From the NCBI RefSeq assembly GCF_900637055.1, contig NZ_LR134338.1, positions 3,234,001-3,298,000 on the forward strand: a DNA stretch of 64,000 bases, written 5' to 3'. The notes beneath the pieces were generated by a model. That model did no database searches. It had not been told where the DNA came from and worked only from the letters and a program-made list of their open reading frames with translations. Below, piece by piece: positions 39,531 to 46,886 of this stretch (positions within the stretch are counted from its first letter, which is position 1; the number at the start of each line of letters is the position of its first letter). This stretch comes from Brevibacillus brevis (GTDB lineage: Bacteria > Bacillota > Bacilli > Brevibacillales > Brevibacillaceae). A program made the translations under genes and the position numbers.

Positions 39531-39582
39531 TAAAACTAAAAGGTGTTATATCATCATAAAATAAAACCAAAAGGTGTTATAT
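39531..39582 (+). repeat. Tandem 21-bp direct repeats upstream of the AHSA1-arsR operon
   Basis: Two copies (39531-39551 and 39562-39582) differ at one base, spaced 31 bp apart. Each contains the partial dyad AAAACC-AAAA-GGTGTT. Position and symmetry suggest operators for the ArsR-type repressor encoded two genes downstream. Confidence 0.65.
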
Positions 39583-39608
39583 TTACACTACGAAACGGAG
39601 AGATTTTT

Positions 39609-40043
39609 GTGGAACAGAACAATCAGCAAGCCGTAGAAGACATTAAACAAACCATCGTTTTCGATGCTCCTATCCAAAAGGTATGGGAGAAAGTATCCAC
39701 TGCGGAAGCCATTTCTGCTTGGTTCATGCCTAATGATTTTCAGCCTGTCGTTGGTCATGAATTTCATATCCAATCGCCATTTGGGCCGTCCCCTTGCAAA
39801 GTGTTGGAAGTAGAAGCTCCTCATCGCCTTTCTTTTGCCTGGGATACGGATGGCTGGGTAGTTTCTTTTCTTTTAAAAGACATGGGGGATAAAACGGAGT
39901 TTACCCTGATTCATGGTGGTTGGGGGGCAGCAGATGCTATCATCGGAAAAGCAAACGAGAAGAGCGCAGTGATTCGCGACAGAATGAATCAAGGCTGGGT
40001 TGGCATTGTTCACGAGCGTCTGAAAAAGGTTGTGGAAGGCTAA
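39609..40043 (+). CDS. AHSA1/SRPBCC-domain protein
   Basis: A 144-residue START-like fold protein: [19 protein letters not shown] at the N-terminus, [11 protein letters not shown], and the closing [18 protein letters not shown] helix that covers the ligand cavity. Such proteins pair with ArsR repressors in many Bacillales; the ligand is unknown. GTG 39609 with CGGAG upstream is preferred over the in-frame ATG at 39543, which lies inside the repeat region. Its stop codon is immediately followed by the arsR start (TAAATG). Confidence 0.85.
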   Translation: MEQNNQQAVEDIKQTIVFDAPIQKVWEKVSTAEAISAWFMPNDFQPVVGHEFHIQSPFGPSPCKVLEVEAPHRLSFAWDTDGWVVSFLLKDMGDKTEFTLIHGGWGAADAIIGKANEKSAVIRDRMNQGWVGIVHERLKKVVEG

Positions 40044-40415
40044 ATGTCTGCTTCAGCAGAAAAGGTTGATGTATTTCAAGCGATCGCTGATCCTACTCGT
40101 CGAGAAGTACTTCGCTTGCTAGCTGAAAAAGAATTGCCGATCTCAGCGATTACCTCTCATTTCCCCATAAGCCGAACTGCTGTGGTCAAGCATCTTCATA
40201 TACTTGCGGATGCAGATTTGGTTACGGGACATAAGGTAGGTCGCGAGAGAATTTATCGGTTACATCCCGGTCCCCTGACCGAGGTAAAACAGTGGCTTTC
40301 CTTTTACGAGCAGTTCTGGAACAACAAGCTGTCTATGCTGAAGCATTTGGTGGAGACCGATGGAGATACGGAGCTGACTGTCGTGCAAACGGAACCGCAT
40401 CAACCAAGGAAATAG
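40044..40415 (+). CDS. ArsR-family winged-helix repressor
   Basis: A 123-residue regulator with the ArsR HTH: FQAIADPTRREVLRLLAEKELPISAI, the recognition helix SRTAVVKHLHILADADLV, and the wing GRERIYRLHP. It lacks the ELCVC metal motif of true arsenic sensors and resembles the SdpR-type autorepressors found with AHSA1 partners. It overlaps transcriptionally with the AHSA1 gene and probably represses the pair through the 21-bp repeats. Confidence 0.9.
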   Translation: MSASAEKVDVFQAIADPTRREVLRLLAEKELPISAITSHFPISRTAVVKHLHILADADLVTGHKVGRERIYRLHPGPLTEVKQWLSFYEQFWNNKLSMLKHLVETDGDTELTVVQTEPHQPRK

Positions 40416-40428
40416 TTTGTCATGCCTT

Positions 40429-40468
40429 CCCTCTTGAGCGATTGACCCAAGATCAAGAGGGTTTTCTT
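40429..40468 (+). terminator. Terminator after arsR
   Basis: CCCTCTTGA (40429-40437) and TCAAGAGGG (40453-40461) form a 9-bp stem followed by TTTTCTTT. Confidence 0.8.
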
Positions 40469-40527
40469 TGATCAGGTATTTCGAATAGCAAAAGACTGCC
40501 GATTTCTCGACAGCCTGGGTAGTTCGA

Positions 40528-40755
40528 TTACTTGTTCAACAGCTCGGTCAGTTCAGTGGATTCGGTCAAGTGCAGCGATGCAGTTCCATAAGCTTTGCCA
40601 TCTTCTGAATCCAACATATGGTCTTTGTTATCTCCGCTCAATACGAAGAACAGTGTCTTCGCCTTTACTTCCGCTTTGTTGTCTGTACCAACAGTCGCTG
40701 GCAAAGTGTTTGTCGTTACTTCAGCGTAGTTGAATTCAACAAGACAGAATGGGAA
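40528..40755 (-). pseudogene. C-terminal gene remnant of unknown family
   Basis: The minus frame ends with about 70 protein-like residues (NYAEVTTNTLPATVG..., then AKTLFFVLSGDNKDHML, then SLHLTESTELTELLNK) and a terminator-like hairpin follows at 40490-40517. The N-terminal residues of the open frame (to 40809) are only the complement of the ribosome site and start of the next gene, so no start is present. It looks like the tail of a gene whose 5' end was lost; it may instead be chance. Confidence 0.4.
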
Positions 40756-40807
40756 AAACAATGAATGGTAGTTTGAATGACGAACCTCTTTCATAAGGAG
40801 ATGCTTC

Positions 40808-41773
40808 ATGAATCATCAAAAAATCGTGCATTTCAGTGATAAGGATTTGGATGGCGAATCATGTGCGATCCTGAGTCGGATTGCTTTTTCCAATCAAGAA
40901 GTCGATTCCCGCGGAGTGACGCCTTACACTGTCAATCAAGAAGTACAAAAGTTCATCGAAGAAGAGCTTACGCTCGATATGTATGTCGTGATAACCGATG
41001 TGAGTGTCAATGACGAGGTCGCTTTGCTCATTCAGAAAAAGATCGATCAAGGACATGTATTGGTCTTGATCGACCATCACCCAACCGCCTTGCCATTGGC
41101 ATCCAAATACGATTGGGCAAAGGTTATCATCGAAGAATCAGGGAAAAAGACCTCGGCAACGAGCCTTTATTATGATTACCTGGTTAACCACGGATATCTG
41201 TCTCCTACTGGCGTTCTCTCTCACTATGTGGAGCTGGTTCGTTCCTTTGATACGTGGGACTGGGATGCAACCGGTACAATACAGGCGAATCAACTGAACA
41301 TTTTATTCTATATGGTCGAGCGAGAAACGTTTGTTCAAAATGTGCTGGGACGCTTGCGTGGTGAGGGTGCCGATACGGATCAATTCGTATTTGACGAGGT
41401 AGAATCGATTCTCATCTACACAGAAGAAAAGCGAATCGATGAGTTTGAGCAAAAAAAGCTGAAGCAAATGAAGCTGATTCCCGTAGAAATCGATTTAGAA
41501 GAGCCAAAAACGTATCAAGTGGGCGTCGTTTTCCTTGAACAGTATCACTCCACAACAGGCAATTTCTTATGTAAACATGCAGAAATGATTGATTTCGTCG
41601 CAATGCTCGATCCTGGAAAAGGCAGAATCAGCTTTCGAACCATTCGAGAAGATGTGGATCTGTCTGTGATCGCCCAGCATTACGGAGGCGGCGGTCATCC
41701 AAAGGCGTCTGGATGTTCCTTTACGGGTGTTACGTTAAAGGCTTACGTGTACCCTGCTTTACGAACGGATTAG
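40808..41773 (+). CDS. DHH-family phosphoesterase (DHHA1 domain)
   Basis: A 321-residue metal-dependent phosphoesterase. The N-terminal DHH domain shows HFSDKDLDGESCA, ITDVSV and IDHHPT; the C-terminal DHHA1 domain ends in HYGGGGHPKASG, which binds nucleotide or RNA ends. The family includes oligoribonuclease NrnA and related nanoRNases as well as cyclic-dinucleotide hydrolases; this protein lacks PAS or GGDEF domains and membrane helices, so nanoRNA or pApA degradation is more likely. ATAAGGAG precedes the ATG. It is a single gene with its own terminator. Confidence 0.85.
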   Translation: MNHQKIVHFSDKDLDGESCAILSRIAFSNQEVDSRGVTPYTVNQEVQKFIEEELTLDMYVVITDVSVNDEVALLIQKKIDQGHVLVLIDHHPTALPLASKYDWAKVIIEESGKKTSATSLYYDYLVNHGYLSPTGVLSHYVELVRSFDTWDWDATGTIQANQLNILFYMVERETFVQNVLGRLRGEGADTDQFVFDEVESILIYTEEKRIDEFEQKKLKQMKLIPVEIDLEEPKTYQVGVVFLEQYHSTTGNFLCKHAEMIDFVAMLDPGKGRISFRTIREDVDLSVIAQHYGGGGHPKASGCSFTGVTLKAYVYPALRTD

Positions 41774-41785
41774 AGAAAAAAATAT

Positions 41786-41832
41786 AAAGTCCAATTTCTC
41801 CATCCATGAAATTGAGAAATTGGACTTTTTGT
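41786..41832. terminator. Terminator between the DHH gene and the RibD-like gene
   Basis: A perfect 15-bp inverted repeat (AAAGTCCAATTTCTC, 41786-41800 and 41814-41828) with T or A runs on both sides serves the two convergent genes. Confidence 0.85.
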
Positions 41833-41867
41833 TACTCCAGAAAACGCCTGATTGTTAAACAACCTTT

Positions 41868-42458
41868 TTATTTTTCTTGTGCCTCTCCGATCTCATAACG
41901 CAGTTGTATGGATCCGCTTTTTCCGTAAAGCTTCGTTTCTATCAACTTCATATCATGTCGTGTTTGGATGTTGTCAAAGTAAAATTTGCCGCTGCCCATT
42001 AAGACCGGATGAATAATCATTCGGAGTTCATCAAGCAGATCCGCATTGATTAAACTTTGAACAAGACCCGCGCTTGCAGGAACAATGATATCACCCTTGA
42101 TTTGTGTTTTTAGTTCCTTTATTTTCGTCATGACATCAGAATGAAGGAGTGTAATCGTATCGGCATAGTCCCCCCAATGAGCTTCCGTAAGCTCACTATT
42201 ATTGGTTGCTACATACTTTTGTGTCTTATTCATAGCATCAGCCCAATCTCCCTCTTGGAACGGCCAATAGCTTGCAAAGCCTTCATAGGTGACCCGCCCC
42301 ATCAAAATTGCGTCAACCCTCTGGAAGAACGCAAGACCATCATCTGTGGCGTCGATGATACCAGGCAACGCCCAGCTAACCATATTGTCTTCTTCTCCTG
42401 TTGGCCCAGTGTAGATACCATTTAATGTGCTGCTTACATTTGCAATTATTTTCCCCAT
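41868..42458 (-). CDS. Dihydrofolate-reductase/RibD C-terminal-like reductase
   Basis: A 196-residue Rossmann-type reductase of the RibD_C/DHFR-like group: MGKIIANVSSTLNGIYTG, the NADPH-contact GRVTYEGFASYWP, DIIVPASAGLVQSLINADLLDELRMIIHPVLMGSGKFYF. Members are common in Bacillales, and their substrates are unknown. ATG is the natural family start. It stands alone between two terminators. Confidence 0.85.
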   Translation of the reverse strand: MGKIIANVSSTLNGIYTGPTGEEDNMVSWALPGIIDATDDGLAFFQRVDAILMGRVTYEGFASYWPFQEGDWADAMNKTQKYVATNNSELTEAHWGDYADTITLLHSDVMTKIKELKTQIKGDIIVPASAGLVQSLINADLLDELRMIIHPVLMGSGKFYFDNIQTRHDMKLIETKLYGKSGSIQLRYEIGEAQEK

Positions 42459-42570
42459 CGGATCTCCGCCATTCTTTTATTATTATCTTAAAATTACCAC
42501 ATTTCACTACTTAGTATTTCTTCTCGATTGCTCACATTTCCCTTCCGAATAGTCCCTTTTCCTCATACGA

Positions 42571-42609
42571 AAAAAAGGTGAGGAAAACGAAACGGTTTTC
42601 CCCACCTTC
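42571..42609 (-). terminator. Terminator after the Lsa-type ABC-F gene
   Basis: AAGGTGGGGAAAACC pairs with GGTTTTCCTCACCTT (one mismatch), followed by TTTTTTCG on the minus strand. Confidence 0.8.
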
Positions 42610-42634
42610 TTCCTTTTAGAGACTTTACGTCTTA

Positions 42635-44113
42635 TTACAGTTCAACGATCTTTGTAGCGATGTTATTGCAAAACTCCCTGTCATGCTCCACAAAAAGAAT
42701 CGTTGGCGAGTGTTCAAGGAGCAGCTCTTCAATTTGCATGCGAGAAATCACGTCAATAAAGTTTAACGGCTCATCCCAAATATGAAGATGTGCTTTCTCG
42801 CAAAGACTTTTCGCAATGAGTACTTTTTTCTTCTGCCCGCCACTAAAAGCGGAGATATCCTTCTCAAATTGCACGCGGGAAAAATCCAGCTTGCGCAAAA
42901 TCGATTTAAACAGGCTTTCATCGATCCCGTTGTCTCGCGCGAAGTCAGTGAGATTGCCCTTTAGATGGGAAGTGTCTTGAGAAACATACGAGATTTTCAG
43001 TTGACTCCCCTTTCGGAAGGTGCCCGTATAATCGATGTTCTCCTCACAAATGAGCTTGAGAATGCTGGATTTTCCTGAACCGTTCTTGCCTGCGAGCGCA
43101 ATACGCTCCCCCTGTTCAATCGTAAAGTTGACATCGGAGCAAACTAGCTTCTCTCCGTAATAAATCGAAACCTTCTCCAGTTCGGCCAGTTGACTTTTAT
43201 GATAAGCAAGCTGTGCAATCTTTAAACTATCCTTGTTTTCAATGTTTTTCAGCAGCTTCGATTTTTCATCAATAGCGGATTGCTGTCTTTGCTCAATCGA
43301 TTTGGAGCGCTTCATCATTTTCGCAGCCTTATGGCCGACATACCCTTTGTCTACTTTGGAACCGGAATTCAATGTTCCATTTTTCGTCTTTTCCACAGCG
43401 TCCGACCAGTTGCTTGTACGTTTGGCTGCGTCCGACAAGCGTTTAATGTCTTTTTTGAGCTTCTCGTTCTCAGCAAGTTCATAGTTATCCTGTCTCTGTT
43501 TATTTTCCCACCAATCGGAGAAACTCCCTTTTTGCACCTCGATGTTCGTCTTGTTGATGGACAGGATGTGGTCGACACAGTTGTCTAGAAATGCTCGGTC
43601 GTGGGACACCAGAATATAACCGCTTTTGGAATGGAGATAATCACTGACGAGCTCCCTTGCATGCATGTCGAGATGATTCGTTGGCTCATCAATTAACAAA
43701 AAACTGTTTTCCTTTAGAAATAAGGCGGCTAACATCACTTTCGTTTGCTCTCCGTTAGACAAAGATTCAAAGGGACGATATAGAACATCCTCTGAAACCT
43801 TTAAGAGGGAGAACTCGCGCATTAATTCCCATAACTGATAGTCCGGGACAATGTCTTGAACGATATCAAGGGTAAGATATTCTTTGTTCTCGACTTGGAA
43901 TGGGAAGTATTCAAAGCTGACATGAGCGCTTATCTTTCCGCTGTATTCATACTTACCAAGCAACAGGTTGAGAAAGGTCGTCTTCCCTCTCCCGTTTCTT
44001 CCCGTAAAGCCCAATTTCCAATCCGTATCGATTTGGAAGCTCACGTTTTCAAAAATGTTATCGAAGCTGCCTTCATAGGCAAACGTCAGGTTATTTACAC
44101 TAATTAGCGACAT
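42635..44113 (-). CDS. Lsa-type ABC-F ribosome-protection protein
   Basis: A 492-residue ABC-F protein with the Lsa-family N-terminus MSLISVNNLTFAYEGSFDN. ABC1 has GRNGRGKTT, signature SLSNGEQTK and LLIDEPTNHLD. ABC2 has GKNGSGKSS, FSGGQKKK and LHIWDEPLNFIDVI, the DEPLNFID variant being characteristic of Lsa proteins (lincosamide, pleuromutilin, streptogramin A resistance). A long charged linker (about 210-310) lies between. ATG 44113 has AGGGGGAT upstream and gives the usual family length of about 498. The frame is open another 51 codons, but that stretch is the attenuator leader. Drug-induced antitermination is the likely control. Confidence 0.92.
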   Translation of the reverse strand: MSLISVNNLTFAYEGSFDNIFENVSFQIDTDWKLGFTGRNGRGKTTFLNLLLGKYEYSGKISAHVSFEYFPFQVENKEYLTLDIVQDIVPDYQLWELMREFSLLKVSEDVLYRPFESLSNGEQTKVMLAALFLKENSFLLIDEPTNHLDMHARELVSDYLHSKSGYILVSHDRAFLDNCVDHILSINKTNIEVQKGSFSDWWENKQRQDNYELAENEKLKKDIKRLSDAAKRTSNWSDAVEKTKNGTLNSGSKVDKGYVGHKAAKMMKRSKSIEQRQQSAIDEKSKLLKNIENKDSLKIAQLAYHKSQLAELEKVSIYYGEKLVCSDVNFTIEQGERIALAGKNGSGKSSILKLICEENIDYTGTFRKGSQLKISYVSQDTSHLKGNLTDFARDNGIDESLFKSILRKLDFSRVQFEKDISAFSGGQKKKVLIAKSLCEKAHLHIWDEPLNFIDVISRMQIEELLLEHSPTILFVEHDREFCNNIATKIVEL

Positions 44114-44133
44114 ACAATTATCCCCCTGTATGC

Positions 44134-44175
44134 AAAAAAATAGAAAAGCTACAAGAAAGTTACTCTCTTGTAGCT
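44134..44175 (-). terminator. Attenuator terminator of the Lsa-type gene
   Basis: AGCTACAAGA (44175-44166) and TCTTGTAGCT (44156-44147) form a 10-bp stem, followed by TTTTCTATTTTTTT on the minus strand, just upstream of the ribosome site. Confidence 0.85.
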
Positions 44176-44248
44176 CAAATAAATACAGCAAATCCAACTC
44201 AAAAAATGGAGTTAGGATAAGGATATATTGTTTGAGTGAAGAGATATA

Positions 44249-44261
44249 AGTAACTTTCTTG
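44249..44261 (-). promoter_or_regulatory. Antiterminator segment for the Lsa-type gene
   Basis: CAAGAAAGTTACT in the transcript is exactly complementary over 13 nt to 44164-44152, which covers the loop and half of the 3' arm of the attenuator terminator. Pairing of the two would prevent terminator formation. Confidence 0.7.
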
Positions 44262-44309
44262 CACATAAAGAATAAAACAAGCGAAGGATATCGCTGTTTG
44301 TTTTATTTT

Positions 44310-44330
44310 TTAAGCAAGAAAATTATCCAT
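44310..44330 (-). CDS. Six-residue leader ORF upstream of the Lsa-type gene
   Basis: ATG GAT AAT TTT CTT GCT TAA (MDNFLA) with TGGAG about 12 nt upstream. It is followed by a long hairpin (AATAAAACA with TGTTTTATT, 44305-44269). Position after the promoter and before the two mutually exclusive structures fits a drug-sensing leader peptide. The short length makes this tentative. Confidence 0.5.
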   Translation of the reverse strand: MDNFLA

Positions 44331-44364
44331 TATACTCTTCAGCTCCAGTCATTAAGTTAACAGC

Positions 44365-44393
44365 ATCATATCATATTCATTTGTACGTTTCAA
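44365..44393 (-). promoter_or_regulatory. Promoter of the Lsa-type gene
   Basis: TTGAAA (44393-44388), 17-nt spacer, TATGAT (44370-44365) on the minus strand; transcription would start about 28 nt before the leader ORF. Confidence 0.75.
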
Positions 44394-44424
44394 CCAGTAC
44401 TATTTCCGTTTTTTTACTGTGCCT

Positions 44425-44670
44425 CTACTGAAAGCTTGTGTCCCCTTGCAGCAATCGTCTTGCAATCGTCCGTTTTTGTATTTCAGTTGTTCCATCCGGA
44501 ATACGCAATGTTCTGGCCCATCTCCATACTTTCTCCAGCTTCATTTCATTGGTCAGTCCAAATTGCACCGCATCAATATAATTCGAAGCCATAACAATCC
44601 TGACGATATCCACTCCATGCACGGCTTTACCGAAGCCTTGATGCAAATCTCCAATGATATTTTTTTCCAT
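44425..44670 (-). pseudogene. C-terminal remnant of an acyl-CoA dehydrogenase
   Basis: The frame ends with MKLEKVWRWARTLRIPDGTTE followed by IQKRTIARRLLQGDTSF, the closing helix pattern of acyl-CoA dehydrogenases (R-x-x-R-I-x-D/E-G-T-x-E-I-Q). Only about 80 of 380-400 residues remain and the 5' part is missing, so it is a decayed fragment. Confidence 0.65.
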
Positions 44671-44758
44671 AAAAAGAAAGAAATTTCAAATATGTTTAGA
44701 ATTCTCATGCTTATTGAAATTCATTTTACTTATTGCATTCATATGGAGGAGTAAAGCT

Positions 44759-45388
44759 ATGAAAAACGTGGTAAGAAGTCTGGGTATTCTCGTTTTGGCA
44801 TCATCATTCCTGATCGTCCCGACACAAGCAGCAGATGCGGTAGCAAAAGGAAAAGACTCTATCGTCCGTCCACAAAAAAATATCTTTGAAGGAAACTGGC
44901 GGTACGGCGATACGTTAGTAGTGGCATACGATACATTCTTTCCGAATGGATGGATTTCGATTGAAAAAGAGCCACATCGCGGAACACAGCGTGGATATGA
45001 AGTAGCGAAATATATTAATGGCGCTAATTATGGGCAAGTGGAAAGAAGCTTAAGCTTTAACATCCCTTCTGGCTGGGTAGAAATCGGTCGAGGTTATAAC
45101 AGCAAGAGACAGGCTTATATTGATATCAGAAATGAGAATAAAAAACGGTACCAGCCTCATGAGCTGGAGAATAAATGGGTCTCTACCGGCCAACCTGTAC
45201 CATATGGCTGGGTCGTGGTAAATCTAAATCTCTTTGAAAAACATATCGTAAATATCACCAGTATCCCTACTGAATCCAGCATTGAAGCGATCAAGCATCC
45301 TTCGCCATCCTTTGCTTATGAAATACCAAGAGGCTGGGAAATCACTGTAGACGGGGCGAATTCTCGAATCCTCACGAGAAAGTACTAA
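44759..45388 (+). CDS. Secreted protein with four GW-type repeats, function unknown
   Basis: A 209-residue protein with a clear signal peptide (KNVVRS, hydrophobic core, cleavage near TQA-ADA at about 24-27). The mature part carries four spaced motifs of the form P-x-G-W: FFPNGWISIEK, NIPSGWVEIGR, PVPYGWVVVNL and EIPRGWEITVD, suggesting a repeated short beta unit. No catalytic motif is visible. ATG 44759 has GGAGGAG in front; the 35 codons upstream in the open frame are unlikely to be used. A strong terminator follows. Confidence 0.75.
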   Translation: MKNVVRSLGILVLASSFLIVPTQAADAVAKGKDSIVRPQKNIFEGNWRYGDTLVVAYDTFFPNGWISIEKEPHRGTQRGYEVAKYINGANYGQVERSLSFNIPSGWVEIGRGYNSKRQAYIDIRNENKKRYQPHELENKWVSTGQPVPYGWVVVNLNLFEKHIVNITSIPTESSIEAIKHPSPSFAYEIPRGWEITVDGANSRILTRKY

Positions 45389-45427
45389 TCATAACGGATA
45401 CAATTAGTTACGAAATGAGATAAATAA

Positions 45428-45482
45428 ACGACCTGTAGGTAGCATGATGGAAAACCATTCATGCAACCCACAGGTCGTTTTC
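45428..45482 (+). terminator. Terminator after the GW-repeat protein
   Basis: ACGACCTGT and ACAGGTCGT, with further pairing of GCATGA and TCATGC inside, followed by TTTTCGTT. Confidence 0.85.
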
Positions 45483-45515
45483 GTTATTCGAAATGTAGCT
45501 CTCAGCTGCTTCCAA

Positions 45516-45629
45516 TTACATGTGCAGTTGAATCAGATTGCCAGAAGGATCCTCCGTGACAAAATGGCCGCTCTCCTCCTGGCTAGGAGTTTTTTCAGAC
45601 GAAATCAATTTCAGTAATTTCAGTATTGA
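45516..45629 (-). pseudogene. C-terminal remnant of a VOC (glyoxalase-like) gene
   Basis: About 38 codons end in SGHFVTEDPSGNLIQLHM and a stop, the typical closing strand of VOC proteins (F-x-D-P-x-G-N-x-I-x-L). An in-frame TAG lies just upstream and the remaining gene is absent. The 5' edge coincides with the promoter of the MFS gene. Confidence 0.6.
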
Positions 45630-45658
45630 CTAAAATAACTGAAAATAATTAAGATAAT
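45607..45658 (+). promoter_or_regulatory. Promoter with three TTTCAGT-type operator copies upstream of the MFS gene
   Basis: TTTCAGTA occurs twice in direct orientation (around 45609-45616 and 45618-45625) and once inverted (TAACTGAAA, 45636-45644). A TTGACT -35 (45626-45631) lies between them with a weak TAAGAT -10. The GbsR-type regulator encoded downstream is a candidate binder. Confidence 0.5.
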
Positions 45659-45692
45659 ACACATAACACATCTATCTTAGGAGGTGATGCAT

Positions 45693-46886
45693 ATGAAAAA
45701 GGCTGCTTCGATCAGTGCTATGCTCTTGTTTGTCAATACGCTCGTAGGGGTTCTTGGCTCGTACAGCATCATTATGGCACTACCACTTATTGGAGAGGAA
45801 TTTCATCTGAATCCAGTGGAGCAAGGCGCGATCGTGAGTGTTTATTTTTTAGGCTTCGCGATTTTTACCATTCCAGGAGGGATCATTGCTGATAAACGAG
45901 GATCGAAGCAGATTATTGTAATCAGTTTGGTACTGTGGGCAATATTGACAGCACTTACAGGGGCGGTCACAGGTTTTGCAGCCTTACTCGTTGTCCGTTT
46001 TTTGTTGGGGTTTATCGATGCCCCGCTAATGCCCGCTATGTTAAAAGCAATTGCCGAACGTACACCTGCAAACATCCGTACGACCACATTATCCATCGTT
46101 TCATCAGCCGAACCAATTGGGACTGGACTTGCCCCTTTTCTCGTAGCACCATTGATTGCGATACTGGGATGGCAAGAAGCTACTTTTGTTACAGCATCAA
46201 TCGGCCTGCTCATGGCCCCCATTCTCTGGATATTCCTTCCCCGTCCTTTCGTAAAGGAACCACCTTCAAGCTCAGCATCAAAACCGAAACCTCTCCCTTT
46301 CCTATCTCTTTTGCTTAATGAGCATTTGTTGAAACTAACAAGTATGCTCTGTGGAATTCAAATCGTGATGGTTGGCTGCTTGACATGGGTACCTACCTAC
46401 TTAACAACGGAAAAGCATCTCGCTATTACCCAATCAGGCTTCTACGCATCGCTTCCTCTTCTCATTTCCATGCTTGGCAATTTGGCAGGCGGTTGGTTAT
46501 TTGACCGTTATTTTCATCAAAAGTTTCGAACGTTGGTCATTCCGTCCCTTCTGCTCTCAACGATTTTCCTTACGCTTATGATCCTATCTGACAATGTCAA
46601 CTGGTTTCTGTTGTTTGAGTCGATCTCTTTGTTTTTTCTCTCCCTTACCACTCAACCCATTCTTGGATTTACCATGCGTATCATTCCCTCTGATGCTTTG
46701 GGTACTGCTAGTGGAATTCTGTTAACCGGAGGAAAACTGGCAAGTATTTTTACACCAATCGCGATGGGCGCATTCATTCTTGCGTTCTCCTTTCAAGCCG
46801 GTTTTTCCCTATTGCTAGTAGGTGCAGGAATCGCTTTAGTTTCATCCTTTCTTATCCATCTCAAAAGGAGTGAGGAGCTTGACTGA
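45693..46886 (+). CDS. MFS transporter
   Basis: A 397-residue 12-TM major facilitator. Loop 2-3 reads GGIIADKRGSKQ, close to the MFS signature G-x-x-x-D-R-x-G-R. The rest is strongly hydrophobic with a central loop around 195-215 (PRPFVKEPPSSSASKPKPLP). ATG 45693 is preceded by TTAGGAGGTGATGCAT, an ideal ribosome site. Its stop overlaps the start of the M14 peptidase gene by eight bases, so the two are cotranslated, hinting that it moves a substrate or product of that peptidase, such as a peptide or amino acid conjugate. The substrate is unknown. Confidence 0.87.
   Translation: MKKAASISAMLLFVNTLVGVLGSYSIIMALPLIGEEFHLNPVEQGAIVSVYFLGFAIFTIPGGIIADKRGSKQIIVISLVLWAILTALTGAVTGFAALLVVRFLLGFIDAPLMPAMLKAIAERTPANIRTTTLSIVSSAEPIGTGLAPFLVAPLIAILGWQEATFVTASIGLLMAPILWIFLPRPFVKEPPSSSASKPKPLPFLSLLLNEHLLKLTSMLCGIQIVMVGCLTWVPTYLTTEKHLAITQSGFYASLPLLISMLGNLAGGWLFDRYFHQKFRTLVIPSLLLSTIFLTLMILSDNVNWFLLFESISLFFLSLTTQPILGFTMRIIPSDALGTASGILLTGGKLASIFTPIAMGAFILAFSFQAGFSLLLVGAGIALVSSFLIHLKRSEELD

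Noticed and set aside
39531..39582. Two repeat units as a CRISPR array
   Set aside because: Only two units, 10-bp spacing and no cas genes; position fits an operator.
40756..40809. N-terminal codons of the minus-strand frame ending at 40528
   Set aside because: They are the complement of the ribosome site and start codon of the DHH gene.
44114..44266. 51-codon N-terminal extension of the Lsa-type protein
   Set aside because: The stretch contains the attenuator terminator and antiterminator, has no ribosome site, and Lsa proteins start at MSLI.
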